From positions 376,225 to 440,224 of the forward strand of contig NW_012236506.1 of assembly GCF_000787575.1 (NCBI RefSeq): 64,000 bases of DNA. Reading direction: 5' to 3'. This DNA is from Acytostelium subglobosum LB1. Lineage: Eukaryota > Evosea > Eumycetozoa > Acytosteliales > Acytosteliaceae. Position 1 is the first letter of the stretch. The number at the start of each line of letters is the position of its first letter. Positions 53,601 through 64,000 of the stretch are shown here, one piece after another. A program made the translations under genes and the position numbers. The notes below the pieces were generated by a model. It saw only the letters and a program-made list of their open reading frames with translations, did not search any database and was not told the origin of the DNA.

Positions 53601-54860
53601 ACGGCAGATCCAACACACTGGTTTCCAGTGATAGCGAACTTAACGCTGCACTGGTGTCCTTGGGTGTGTAGATCAATGTGGCCACTTGATCAGTATGAAT
53701 GGTGTTCGTGCCATCAACATAATTGATGTAGAGTGTCGTGTTTGGTGTACTGTAGGTTGATCGTCCGTAGAAGATGGCCGAGGTAAGGTTGCCAACGAGT
53801 GGTTGGGAGTTGGATGCATAGGTAATTGATCCAGATGAGGTCTGAGAGTTACTAGAGCCAACAAGTCCTTTTCCAAGCTCAAGTCCAGTCATGCCAAAGC
53901 TATGATGTACCGTGGAAGACTGAGGTGGTTGGTAATAATATGGTACAATAGTGATTGATGGTGACTCTGTTTGATTGATTGAGTGTGTAAGAGAGTGAGT
54001 GAGTTGGGGGATCACTCCTACCCGCATACCGAATTGTTACTTACGTGTTGTCAATTTGCCAATACCTTTGACCAACCCATTGAAGTAGTTGTATCCGTTG
54101 GCTGCTATGGTTATGGTGGCAGAGTCAAAGTAGGTGCTGGTGGTGCCCGCCTGCTTGATGACAAATAGGCTGAACTCAACTTTATAAAGACCCAAGTCAG
54201 GTTGGACTAGAGTCACAAGACATTGTACCTGTGGATTGGTCGAGCTACAGGTGAACCTGAATACAGAGTTGGGCTGTATGTTAAAGTATGAGGTTGCCTT
54301 TGATGTTATATAATTGTACACTGGCGTAGACAGTGTGACCTGGGACGTTGGCGGATCACATGTGTTCACAGTTGTGAACTGTTGTGACTGGGCTACGTAG
54401 GTCATGGTCTCGCCAGTCAATCCACGTGTGCCAGAGCTAGCACGAGAGACCACCAAGAACTTATCGCCATCACGGCCCACCAGTGTTGGTGATTGGATGG
54501 ACAAAGCATTGGTGTTTGAAGTGACGGGGAATGTAGGATTCGCCTCGGTTGTGTTATAAACTACAACATAGTACAAATTAAGAGGACAAGTGCTGGCCTG
54601 GTAGTCAGGCACTGTCAGTGCATTCCAAGCGGCATGCGTGTCTGCTTGTTTTTGTGTTCCAAAGGATAAAGGTTAGTTGGGGGTTCGCTGGTTAGAGTGC
54701 GAGGGCGAGGGTTGAGGGAGGGTTGGGTGGCCGATGGATGGCACGAGATGGCAGAGTGATGTCGTCTGGCGAATTACCAGACGAGTTCCAAGCCATGTGA
54801 CATACCAATGAACGAGAATAATATTATTACAAGTGTTGCAAGAGAGATGCGTCGGCACAT
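50603..54860 (-). CDS. ComC/EGF-type cell-surface glycoprotein with single membrane span
   Basis: Exons 54806-54860, 54045-54644, 52659-53966 and 50603-52587 give 1315 residues. A signal peptide (MCRRISLATLVIILFSFIAD) leads a large extracellular region with repeated immunoglobulin-like/TIG-type text (PPVIESNDPISVLGGDLTIY, GRSFGSNLNGNPSLTGN). One EGF-like module follows (CIFGSCVDNLCVCDALHTGA), then the ComC-type C-terminal region (IHSIREVSSTGELVHEYKI, TVNVTIQFFVSSAIVHFAGE, SLYMSPGATKFSVKFDTYSF). One membrane helix (VGIIVGSIAFMTCVVIAVVY) and a short basic tail (NKLSIKKKKEMDNRLNTFQ) end the protein. Relatives include ComC and the Tgr/tiger-type dictyostelid surface proteins used in communication and adhesion during development. 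The exact role here is inference. Introns have CACTAAC branch sites and CAATCAAT tracts. Confidence 0.9.
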
Positions 54861-56469
54861 TCTTTTGTGTTTTGGTGGTGAAGTGTAAAGTTAAGGAAGG
54901 TGATTGATTGATTGATTGATTGATTGAATGAGTGGATAGATGGAAGATTGGGTTGGATGAATGGATGGATTGGAATGGTCACAACCAAATTTGGTTGGCA
55001 AAATGTTATGGTTATGATACAAATATAGAATAAATAAATAATAAGTATGGTCTGTATGTATGTAACGGTACGAATAGTATGTTCTGTCTCTGATTGCAAG
55101 TTGAATGTTTGTTGCGGGATGGGACACGTTTAGTGTCAACAATCCATCCATCCTTCCGTGGATAGTTGATGGGTTTCTAGGGATTAATCAATCTAATCAG
55201 CCCCGCTGTCTTTAGCCGAGGCGGCAGCTGATGCTATTCTGTCTGGTCTAATTGTGATGGGGCATGGTTTAAGGGGGTAGCGTGAGAAGTGAGAAGTGAG
55301 AGAAGTTGGAAGAGTCCGATCCAAACCTCCTTATCAAGACCGTCCCCCATTGACGCTAACTTATTTGTTGTTGTTGCACTGCTACTCCCCATCCATCAGC
55401 CAGCGGCATGGATTGAATGAGAGGTTGAAAGAGATTGGTAATGGTATTGAACACTGATGGGGACATTGATGGGGAGTGTAGGTGCACCCCAAAGGATCAG
55501 GGGATTGATGGACGGTAGTTATGGCATCGGGGGTTTGTTGGAGGATATCGGGCCACCACACTTATCAAGATAATTTGGACCACGGTCCAGTGGCTGTTTT
55601 TTTGATCAAAACACGTGATTTGTTTACATGATTGGTTTGTTTGAATCTGATGCGTGGTGCGCAACACGCAAGAGACTGAGAGACACTTGAAGTTTGTTAA
55701 GTCGCTGCCCATCTTTCCACTCCACTCCCATATCAATGGGCTGTTGCCGGTATCAAGCATTGTATATATTGACAATAATATTAATAATATAACCCTTCCT
55801 TGTGGTAGGTTGTTGTTGTTGTTGGATGAAGTTCCCTCTTTACCATGACAGTAAGTAGGTCAAGTCCGCATGGCTTTTGGATCGGAGTAGTCATTCATTG
55901 CCGCGACTGGGCACCCTCCCAAAGATCTTTGTCAAAGGGGGGCTGGTTCCTCTAACAACAAATGACAGTTATTTGATTCTTTCATTTACTTCTTCATCTT
56001 CCTTCTCGATCTTTCCATATCTCTAAGTAGTGTGAAGATCCACCATGGGTGAGTAGACTGAATGTTCGTCGCTTCAATCATTCGATGCCAGGGACTACTC
56101 TTCATTATTGTAGTACAAGGCACTGTCAACCTTTATATCGTTTTGACTGTCCAAGATACATACCAGTGATCGGACTTTATCTGATTCATAATAAATCATG
56201 AATGAAAGAATGAACCTAATTACACATGAATGTGTAAATGGGAGGTATCTTCAAAATGATGATGAAAGGGCACCTTCTTTGATCTCTAACAATCACTCAC
56301 ACCACCATCAATCAAATAATCAATCAAACAATCACTCACACACAAACCCACTCTCCCGACGATCAATCAAACATTCAAGCAATCTACCAATCAAACAAAC
56401 AAACAATCAATCAATCAATCAAACATTACTCGTGCGTACACACTGATGTTTAATCAGTAGAATACTACC
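54861..56469. other. Gene-free interval (1.6 kb) between divergent genes
   Basis: Promoter region shared by the minus-strand ComC-type gene and the plus-strand kelch gene. It contains TTGATTGATTGATTGATTGA at about 54901-54925, a relatively GC-rich patch with GTCTTTAGCCGAGGCGGCAGC near 55208-55228, GAGAAGTGAGAAGTGAGAGAAG at 55283-55304, and dense CAATCAATCAAT before 56430. No RNA or protein gene was recognised. Confidence 0.5.
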
Positions 56470-58039
56470 ATGACGGATATGTTTGGAACAACAACAATAG
56501 CAAACTATGTGATTGACTCGGATGACTTGGATGTGGAAGGATGGCACTCTGTAAAGGTGGATGGTCGTGTGCCTCAACCAAGACATGCTCATACTTGTAC
56601 ATTGATTGGCGACATCATGTGGATATTTGGAGGCTATGGACTTGGAGGCATACACCTTGGCGATCTCAGCCGCATCGATCTGCGATCAGGCCGTTGGGAG
56701 CGTATCAAACACACGACAAAGCTTCCAGCACGCCACTCACACACTGCCGTCTCGTATGCCGGCGATCTCTGGATCTTTGGCGGCATTGGCACTGGCTCGG
56801 CCGATAATGTCTACAACGACCTGTGGCGCTACGCGCCCGCCGACGACACATGGACAAAGATGGTACCTGCGCAGGGCTATACACCCGAGGCACGCTGGGG
56901 CCATGCCGCCGTGATCTATCAAGGCGCGATGTATGTGTTTGGAGGCATGAACGAAGGCTTCTACAACAATGTACTGCGCTACGACTTTGCGGCCAACGAG
57001 TGGACCAACGTGGCAGTGCAGAACACTCAAGTGTCGCCAGTGCCTCACGGACGACAGTATCATGGCATGGCGTTGGTGGGCTCTCGCATCTATGTCTTTG
57101 GCGGCTACGATGGTCTGGTGTGCCCCAACGACATGTATGAGCTCAACCTCGACACTCTAGTATGGCGAGGCATTGTATCGGCTTCGGGCCGGCACACTAT
57201 CAGACGGGGCGCCGTCACAGTCGCACACGGCAGTGTGATCTACCAGTTTGGCGGGCGATTCAAGAATCTGACAGATAGTATGCTTCGATTCGACACGACC
57301 ACGCTCGAGTGGCGCGAGGTAACTCTTGCCAACCGACCATCCAAGCGACAGTTTGCAGCGGGTGTCATCTACAATGACAACATCTACGTCTTTGGCGGCC
57401 AGAGCGACTACAACGAGAATGACATCCATAGATATCAGTTGCCTCAGGTGTCAGCTGCAACGGAAACACGTGGCGGCGGTGGCAGCGGCAGCGGTCAGAA
57501 CGTCTCAAAGGTTCACCCAACATCACCATCATCATTACTGGCGTCTAACTTTGGCCAACTGGTAGACAACCCGATGTACTCTGATATCCAGTTCAAGGTT
57601 GATGGCAGGACTATACACGCACATCGATGTATATTATATTCGCGCAATGAACACTTCAAAGCAATGATCACGAGTGGAATGAAGGAGACTGTTGAGGACA
57701 TCATCCACGTACCCGACACAACCTACGACGCCTTCCGCGCCATTGTACATTATCTCTACACCGGACAGCTGCGGTTCAGACAGATCGACCTGCTGGAACT
57801 ACTATCACTCTCAGTATGTGTATCCATTGGCATGTTTGATCAATCACTCACTAACTCATACTTACATGTAGGACCGCTACTTGATCAAAGAAGTGAAGGA
57901 ACAGTGTGCCAAGTACTTGGTACATGTGGCTAACAAGGCCAACATGGACCAGATGAGACACCTGGCCGATACTTATAACATTGATGAGCTGAAGGCCAAA
58001 GTGGCCACCTTTGAGGACGGCACAACTCCTTCACAATAA
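56470..58039 (+). CDS. Kelch-repeat plus BTB-domain protein
   Basis: Exons 56470-57813 and 57872-58039 give 503 residues; the intron begins GTATGTG, has ACTCACTAAC and ends CATGTAG. Six kelch blades fill about residues 25-325, each with the GG and Y...W signature (DIMWIFGGYGLGGIHLGDLS, DLWIFGGIGTGSADNVYND, AMYVFGGMNEGFYNNVLRYD, RIYVFGGYDGLVCPNDMYEL, VIYQFGGRFKNLTDSMLRFD, NIYVFGGQSDYNENDIHRYQ). A Gly/Ser linker leads to a BTB domain (NPMYSDIQFKVDGRTIHAHR, then FRAIVHYLYTGQLRFRQID) and a short BACK-like end. The order resembles LZTR1-like proteins; kelch-BTB proteins commonly adapt substrates to Cul3 ubiquitin ligases. Intron 1 cuts the BTB. Confidence 0.93.
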
Positions 58040-58183
58040 ACGCCAATTGTAATATAGAGATAAAGATGGTGTTGTTTATTATTTGGATGGCATGGTGCGT
58101 TGTCCCTGTTAGGCAGGGCAGGCAGCCAGATGGACGGACCGACGGACGGACGGGTGAGTACAAAGAATGATGAATGGATAGGC

Positions 58184-60183
58184 TTACTCCTTCTTCTTCT
58201 TCTTCTTGTCCTTGGCTGGAGACTCCTCAGCCTCGAGTGAGCGCTTCTTGTCCTTCTTGGATGACTTCTCCTCCTTCTCCTCCTTGTCCTTTTTGGAGGA
58301 CTCCTTCTTTGGGGTCTTCTCCTTCTTTGACTCTTTCTCCTCATCCTTTGACTCCTTGTCCTTTTTGGAGGACTTCTTTGGTGTCTTCTCCTCCTTGTCC
58401 TCATCCTTATCCTTCTTGGAGGATTTCTTTGGTGTCTTCTCCTCCTTATCCTCCTTCTTTGACTCCTTCTTCTCCTTCTTCTCCTCCTTCTCCTCGTCCT
58501 TGTCCTTCTTGGATGACTTCTTTGGTGTCTTCTCCTCCTTGTCCTCGTCCTTGTCCTTCTTGGAGGACTTCTTTGATGACTTCTCCTCCTTCTCCTCCTT
58601 CTCCTCCTCCTTGTCCTTCTTGGATGACTTCTTCTTTGGCTTCTCCTCCTCCATCTCCTCATCCTCCTTTGGCTCCTCCTTCTTTGACTTGGACTCCTTC
58701 TTTGACTCCTCCTTCTTGACCTCCTTCTTGGACTCCTCCTTCTTTGGAGTGTCGACCTGCATGGACTCCTCGCTGCCGTTGCTAGTGTTGGTGTTGCTGC
58801 CGTCCAAGTAGACGTAGCTGTTGTGCCAGTTGGCTGGAGTCTTCTCGTTGGGCTTGCCAAACTTGTCGAGAGTGCCCTCGTTGATCATTGTCTTCTTCTT
58901 CTTGGCGTTCTCGCCCAGACCCCACTTCTTGGGATAGACGTCTCTGTCCATGATGACTCTCTTGATGGTGGCAACGATGCCGTGGTCGCAGGTGGCCAGC
59001 GATGTGGTGGTCATCTTGGCGATGGCGATGGCGATGGCCTCACCCTTGGTGGTGATCAAAACGACCTCGTCGTCAACCTCAATGTCCTCCTGGTATCTGA
59101 GCAGACCTGGGATCATCAGCTTGGCACCGTAGCAGATGGCGTTGACGGCGCTGTCCTTGACGACGATCCTCTTGTAGTTGGTGAGCACGGCCTCGAGTGG
59201 CTGGATGACGCGACGCAAGTAGGTCTCATCCTTCTGGTTCTCGTACTCGTACTGAGCGTCCTTGACGTCGTGCATGGTGACCATGCCCTCCTTCTCGGAC
59301 ATGATACCGGAACGAACTCTGCGCAGCTCCTGCATGTGACCGCCGACGCCCATCAACAGACCAATGTGCACGCACAGTGTACGGATGTAGGTACCAGCCT
59401 CACAGTCGACCCAGATGAGGCCGAGGTTGCGCTCCTGGTCGTACTCGAGCAGCTTGGAGTGGTGGATGGTTCTGACACGCAATCTCTTCTTGACGGCAGA
59501 CTTCTCGGGTGGACGCTGGAACAGCGCACCGGTCAGAGTGCTGACGGCCTTGGACAGCTCGCTCTGGTCGTCGATGGCGTTGTGCAGACGCACGATGCCC
59601 ATGTACTCCTTACCGGCGCTCTGCTGCGACTTGACGAGACGGGTGGCACGCTCAATGCAAACGATGAGACAGCCAGTGACCTTTGGGTCGAGTGTGCCAG
59701 AATGACCGGTCTTTTCGACCTTGAGGATGTTCTTGATCCACGAGACGACCTCGTGAGATGAGGGGTTCGATGGCTTGTCCAGGTTGATGATACCGTACTT
59801 GACGTACTCCTTGATGGGACGCTTGAGGGGCGAGTGTCCCATTGGGATTGGAGTGTAGTGTCCTGTTCTAACCATCAATTTGTCATAGTTCTTCAACAAC
59901 AATGGCCACTTTGAACAATCCAACACTGGAGTCTTCTCTGGCTTAATAGAGAGATCACTGTTGTCGCTGCTGCTGCTGCTTGACTTTGATTTCTTCTTAT
60001 CTATATATATGTGATTGTTATGTGAATGAATATTAGTATGTTTGTTTGATTGATCATTCATTCATTCATTCGTTCAATGATTGAGTGATTCATAGTCAAG
60101 TCGCATTCGGCGATGAACGAATGAATGAATGATATATATAATATAATCTCGAGAGATATATTGATTGATAAATTACCTGACAT
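58184..60183 (-). CDS. cbf5: Dyskerin/Cbf5 H/ACA pseudouridine synthase
   Basis: A seven-base first exon (60177-60183, ATGTCAG) is joined across a 176-base intron, starting GTAATTTATC, with CATACTAATATTC and ending ATATAG, to exon 2 (58184-60000). The protein has 607 residues ([20 protein letters not shown]). A DKCLD-type N-terminus precedes the TruB domain, whose catalytic Asp107 is in [12 protein letters not shown]. Further family motifs are [40 protein letters not shown] and [17 protein letters not shown] domain spans about 280-385 ([20 protein letters not shown]). The last about 170 residues are a Lys/Glu/Ser tail of repeated [12 protein letters not shown]-like units. Cbf5 with Nop10, Nhp2 and Gar1 converts uridine to pseudouridine in rRNA and snRNA in the nucleolus. 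The small first exon was chosen because MSD + KKKSK matches the usual start. Confidence 0.96.
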
Positions 60184-61215
60184 ATCTATGTATTCTTCTT
60201 CAAGAGAGAGTGTATATATATATGTACTCGTAGTTAGTAGGATGGACTCAACAATAGACTATTGAACAAAGACATTCATGTGTGTGTCGGCACGACGAGT
60301 ACATTGTTTTGTTGTCAATTTTTCACGAGTCGAGTATTGTGCTCGTCTTATTTTTTTTTAATTTTTTATGATTCCCATCCTTCGTCTTTGGGCACGATCA
60401 TAGTAACGTTTAACATTCATTATTGGTCATCATACTACAACAGATGAATTCATTGTATTACATCAATCAAACAATCACTTTATAACAACAAATAATATTT
60501 ATTAATGATTTGACAGCTGTACCTTCAAACAAAAAACAACCAACAACAATGACAATTAGATTGTGAGATGGAGCAAAGTACAAAAGGCACAGGTGTCTAT
60601 TCTATCCATGATTGATTTTTGATTGCCAGAGTTAGGCGATTAAGAATGATGGAGTCTTCATGTTTGTGGATAGAAGTCCTGTACCCATCAGTCAATCAAT
60701 CTATGTTTAATTAAAAATACAATCTATAATAGTTATAACTTTGGTTATGGTTCAAAAACACAACAAACTTGTTTAATCTTAAATAATTAGGAAGTTTGTT
60801 GGAATATCTTTCCAAATCGACCTCAAGATTGTGACCTTTGATTAAACATTACATCTGAATATCTCTTTCATTCTTATGACCAAGCCTAACTTCAATTTTA
60901 TACTTACTCATTCATCCAGCCAAATTTGATTGTTTAGATATTTCTGTAATATCTGATAGATTGAATTCATTGATCCAATCCATTGATGGACCGATTGATT
61001 GAATGAACCTGATTTGGTTGGACATCAGATGTCAAGACCTGGTCCTTCTCTAACCATGGTATTCCTGTGTGTCATTGTCGAGTCCAGACACACACTTTCG
61101 TCATCGTTTTCTCACACTTTCGTCTTGATAGAGAATCTGATTTCAATCACGGACTAAGTATACTCATCAATCAATCATCATTATCATACAAGACGAGAAA
61201 TATAGAGAGAGAGAG
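60184..61215. other. Gene-free interval
   Basis: Leader of the minus-strand Cbf5 gene (TATATATATATG near 60212) and promoter of the small plus-strand gene. T-rich and A-rich runs and ACAACAAATAATATTTATTAATG are present, but no coding or RNA gene was recognised. Confidence 0.5.
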
Positions 61216-61789
61216 ATGTTGACAAGTGGAGCAAGAATATTGATGCGATCAGCAAGACCACTGATGCTTTCAAAGAGCAGAGTGGGTATCACAACTACAA
61301 AGACTTCATCGACTGGTTCATTCGTTGGACTGGTAGGAAACAACAACAGCAAAAGGAGCGCATTTATGTCACAGACTGAACACACAACATTTACAGCTAC
61401 ACCAATGGCCACTGCATCAACATCATCATCTACATTACAGCCATCGAATGGCTTCACATCATCGAGTTTAAACATTAGAAACAGGTAACCAATCAATCAT
61501 CATCATCATGACTCAATCCTTGGAGTGATGATGACACTAACTCATTCAATCATTCAATCATTCAATCAATCAATAGAATTACAAAGAATGCTATATCAGT
61601 ATTTGATCTACTATCAATGTCAGGTATGTTGGTGAAGTCCTTGTACATTCACGCCTTATTCACTGACCCTTTCATTCATTCATTCATTCATTCATTCATT
61701 CATTCATTCATTCATTCATTCATTCATTCATTCATATTCAATCAATCAATCACCAAACAACAGGGGCAGACGACGATGATGGAGTATAA
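61216..61789 (+). CDS. Small protein with mitochondrial-type presequence (113 residues)
   Basis: Exons 61216-61484, 61577-61623 and 61764-61789 join in frame through GTAACC/AATAG and GTATGTTGG/ACAG introns. The start MLTSGARILMRSARPLMLSK is Arg/Ser/Leu-rich and free of acids, as in matrix-targeting presequences. A Ser/Thr/Asn-rich middle follows (FTATPMATASTSSSTLQPSN), then a conserved-looking end NAISVFDLLSMSGADDDDGV. No family recognised. The last two coding exons are only 47 and 26 bases, so automated annotation could miss them. Confidence 0.6.
61671..61737 (+). repeat. Long ATTC/CATT tetranucleotide tract inside intron 2 of the small mitochondrial-type gene
   Basis: About sixteen CATT units run almost without interruption, followed by TCAATCAATCAATC and the 3' splice site AACAACAG at 61763. 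It is the longest pure tetranucleotide run in the window and lies within an intron, like nearly all the others. Confidence 0.95.
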
Positions 61790-62050
61790 TTAGTCTAGAT
61801 GAAATAAAGATAGTACAAATTATTGAAGGACAACTGTAGTAGTAGACAAGACTAGACTTGGTCACCATGTACAAAGTCATTACGTGTGACCATCACACCA
61901 CCTTTCGCCCGACATCAACAACTTTCGTGAACTTGATACCATGAGTTGTCTCATTTGACTCAACACAACAACAACAACAACAACAACAACAATCAGAAGA
62001 GAAGAAGACTAGAGATAGAGAGATAGATAGGTAGATAGAGTCTGAGGATT

Positions 62051-64000
62051 ATGTATAGATTGGGTATACATTATAACCTGCGTGGGATAACATGTCCACG
62101 ATTGACAGCAACAGGTGTATCTTCAATGTTTGTCTTGCGACCTGGTCATTGGCATCAATTGCAACAACAACATAACAGCATCAGGAGCATCAGGAGCATC
62201 AACAGCAGTAGTATCAACAGTATAATCAATCATAGACAATATACAACAACAACTACAACAACACGAAAGACAAAGACAAAGACAGCACAGACTGAGCCAA
62301 GATTATTAGTTCCCCAACAACAGGAACTTGATGCAAGTAGTGCCATTGTAGTGTCTAGATTGAGTAACAGAGAGAAACAGTTCTTTGATATGTTTAAATC
62401 AGTAGCCAGCCATTATGGAGGCAACATTCATTTGCGTGTCTCTGGTGGATGGGTTCGTGACAAGGTAGGTTTGGGGACGCGTCGCTCAGTCAGGTATCAA
62501 TCACTTCACTAACCATGTCACACATGACAATGACAATGACATCAGTTGTTGACGACGACTTCGGCGAATCCAAAGAAAGTAGATGACATTGACATTGCCA
62601 TTGATGGCATCACTGGACGTGAGTTTGTCGATTTGATCGAGAGGTACCGTGTCGAGAAGGGACTATCCCAACAGAAGTGTATGTTTGTTATGATTGCTAC
62701 TCGCGATCGAGTTCATTGACCAACATCATCAATACATAGACCTCATCAGGAGCAACCCTGAGAAATCCAAGCATCTGGAAACAGCAGCAATCAAGATTGA
62801 TGGATGTACCTTTGACTTTACTGGCCTCAGAGCAGAGGACTACGACCAACACTCAAGGATACCAAAGATTGTAAGTGACTGCACCTCGGTCCATCACTTG
62901 GTTCAGCACTCACTCGCTCAATCAATCACTCCTTTAGTCAGCTGGCACACTGGAATCTGATGCACATCGACGTGATATTACAATCAATGCATTATATTTC
63001 AATCTGAATACGTACATGGTTGAGGACTATACTGGAAAGGGATTGGATGATCTGCGGAAAGGTATAGTGCGCACACCACTTGAGCCCATGATCACTCTCC
63101 TGGAAGACCCTCTTCGCGCACTTCGTGTCATTCGCTTTGCAACTCGCTTCAACTTCCAAATCCATCCAGCACTCTACAAATCATTGACATCCAGTGATGT
63201 TCGAGTATGTACTCTGGATCATTCCACTCACTCATTCAATCAATCACTCACTTAATCAATCAACCAAATATTAGAAATCATTGGAACTTAAAGTGAGCAA
63301 GGAGAGGATATATGTCGAGTTCACAAGTATGATGTCATCATTCAAATCTGGAGCAATACAGTATTATAGATACTTGGTCGGTACGGGCTTGGTAGATGCC
63401 GTGTTCCCATTCGATAGCATGGTTAAACAACCGGTGGAGATGAGTATGTGGCTAGACTCACTCAACCATCTCACTGTGACCAACAACAAGAACAACAACA
63501 ATCTATCAGTTCCAAGACATCTTGAGAAAGAGATAATACTATCTTCATTATTACTTCCATTATATATCAAGTATGGAAAATCAGATAATATCAATATGGA
63601 ACAACTATTGATGGATTTCAAATTGCCAAAGAAGGAGATTAGAGCTGTTCTATCAATAATTCAATCACAAGAGATCATTGCCAAGAGTGTATCAAGCATG
63701 TTGATGATCAGTCCCGACACCCTATACCATCCCGATCAATTCGAGACATCACTTCGTCCATTATTAGAATGGCTACGTCACAATCAATACTGGCAAGCTG
63801 GTCTCTGGTTATCATCAGTCCACTTCAAACTTAAGTTTCACAGTCCAGATTTCAACAAAGGTATGTTTGAATGATTCATTGATTGAATGATTGGTACACT
63901 GACTGACTAACTGATGACGAACAGACCAATTCTGGATTGAGTTTGAGAAGTTGATACAGAATAGTCTGGAGAAGATGGCCAACCAACAGTATTGCCTTGA
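62051..64000 (+). CDS. trnt1: CCA-adding enzyme (tRNA nucleotidyltransferase), 3' end outside the window
   Basis: Exons 62051-62464, 62546-62678, 62740-62870, 62938-63204, 63275-63860 and 63925 to the right edge. The first about 75 residues are Arg/Thr/Ser/Gln-rich (MYRLGIHYNLRGITCPRLTA), a likely mitochondrial presequence; many eukaryotes make both mitochondrial and nuclear/cytosolic enzyme from one gene. Class II motifs are complete: HLRVSGGWVRDK; KVDDIDIAIDGITG (catalytic DxD); SDAHRRDITINALYFNLNTY; and LLEDPLRALRVIRFATRFNF, which places the base-selecting RRD/EDxxR helix. The C-terminal helical body is visible through FWIEFEKLIQNSLEKMANQQ and continues beyond 64000. The enzyme adds CCA to tRNA 3' ends without a template. 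Five introns have CTAAC branch sites and CAATCA tracts. Confidence 0.95.

Noticed and set aside
58174-58811. Pro/Ser- or Phe/Ser-rich plus-strand frames opposite the Cbf5 tail
   Set aside because: They are translations of the complement of the Lys/Glu repeat and have no other support.
58823-59761. 312-residue open frame on the plus strand opposite Cbf5
   Set aside because: It mirrors the codon pattern of the real minus-strand gene and resembles no family; it is an antisense shadow.
61671-61737. Repeat array considered as CRISPR or satellite
   Set aside because: It is a pure tetranucleotide microsatellite without spacers, inside an intron of a eukaryotic gene.
1-64000. Search for transposons, LTR elements and other mobile DNA
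   Set aside because: No transposase, reverse transcriptase, integrase or capsid-like frame and no long terminal repeats were seen; the only long duplications are those of the FNIP array.

Overview
The window is nuclear DNA of a dictyostelid social amoeba. The evidence is a set of FNIP-repeat/F-box genes, Asn/Gln/Ser/Thr homopolymer runs inside proteins, many short introns of the GTATGT...CTAAC...AG type, AT-rich intergenic DNA, and protein families that are otherwise mostly dictyostelid (ComC-type EGF receptors, FNIP proteins). Coding DNA is visibly less AT-rich than in Dictyostelium discoideum, so another lineage such as Acytostelium or Cavenderia is plausible, but the sequence alone does not settle the species. 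About 51 introns could be placed by joining reading frames at splice sites.

Layout. 1-7.4 kb: a BAR-domain protein cut by the window edge, a CNBP-like zinc-knuckle protein, APC10 and a KDM5-type JmjN-ARID-JmjC histone demethylase. 7.4-14.6 kb: a tandem array of three F-box/LRR/FNIP genes. Each is followed by a copy, partial or whole, of the 3' part of a small secreted-protein gene; the only whole copy is at 13.8-14.6 kb. 14.8-23.4 kb: an ankyrin-SET protein, Mediator subunit 1, an RBM5/RBM10-like splicing factor and an F-box protein. 23.4-25.6 kb: the largest gene-free stretch, with a candidate structured RNA and a perfect 14-bp hairpin. 25.6-35 kb: a JmjC protein that appears to lack iron ligands, NDUFAF3, a myristoylated EF-hand protein, a small unknown, a CABLES-like cyclin-fold protein and GET4. 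35-42.8 kb: an unknown membrane-anchored protein, a ubiquitin-like/vWA/pseudo-GTPase fusion with a CaaX end, another FNIP gene, a small helical protein and a Utp12-domain protein. 42.8-54.9 kb (all minus strand): a 1745-residue beta-helix plus multi-pass membrane protein, a divergent beta-tubulin and a ComC-type EGF receptor. 56.4-64 kb: a kelch-BTB protein, dyskerin/Cbf5, a small mitochondrial-looking protein and a CCA-adding enzyme that runs off the right edge.

There is no operon logic, as expected for a eukaryote. Several themes recur: chromatin and transcription (KDM5-like, SET, JmjC, Med1), RNA maturation (RBM5-like, Cbf5, Utp12, CCA enzyme) and cell-surface sensing (beta-helix/TM protein, ComC protein). 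No mobile element, rRNA, convincing tRNA or CRISPR array was seen. A few genes carry single-base frame changes. Two of these coincide with an N and one with a nine-base homopolymer, so draft-sequence errors must be separated from real decay.
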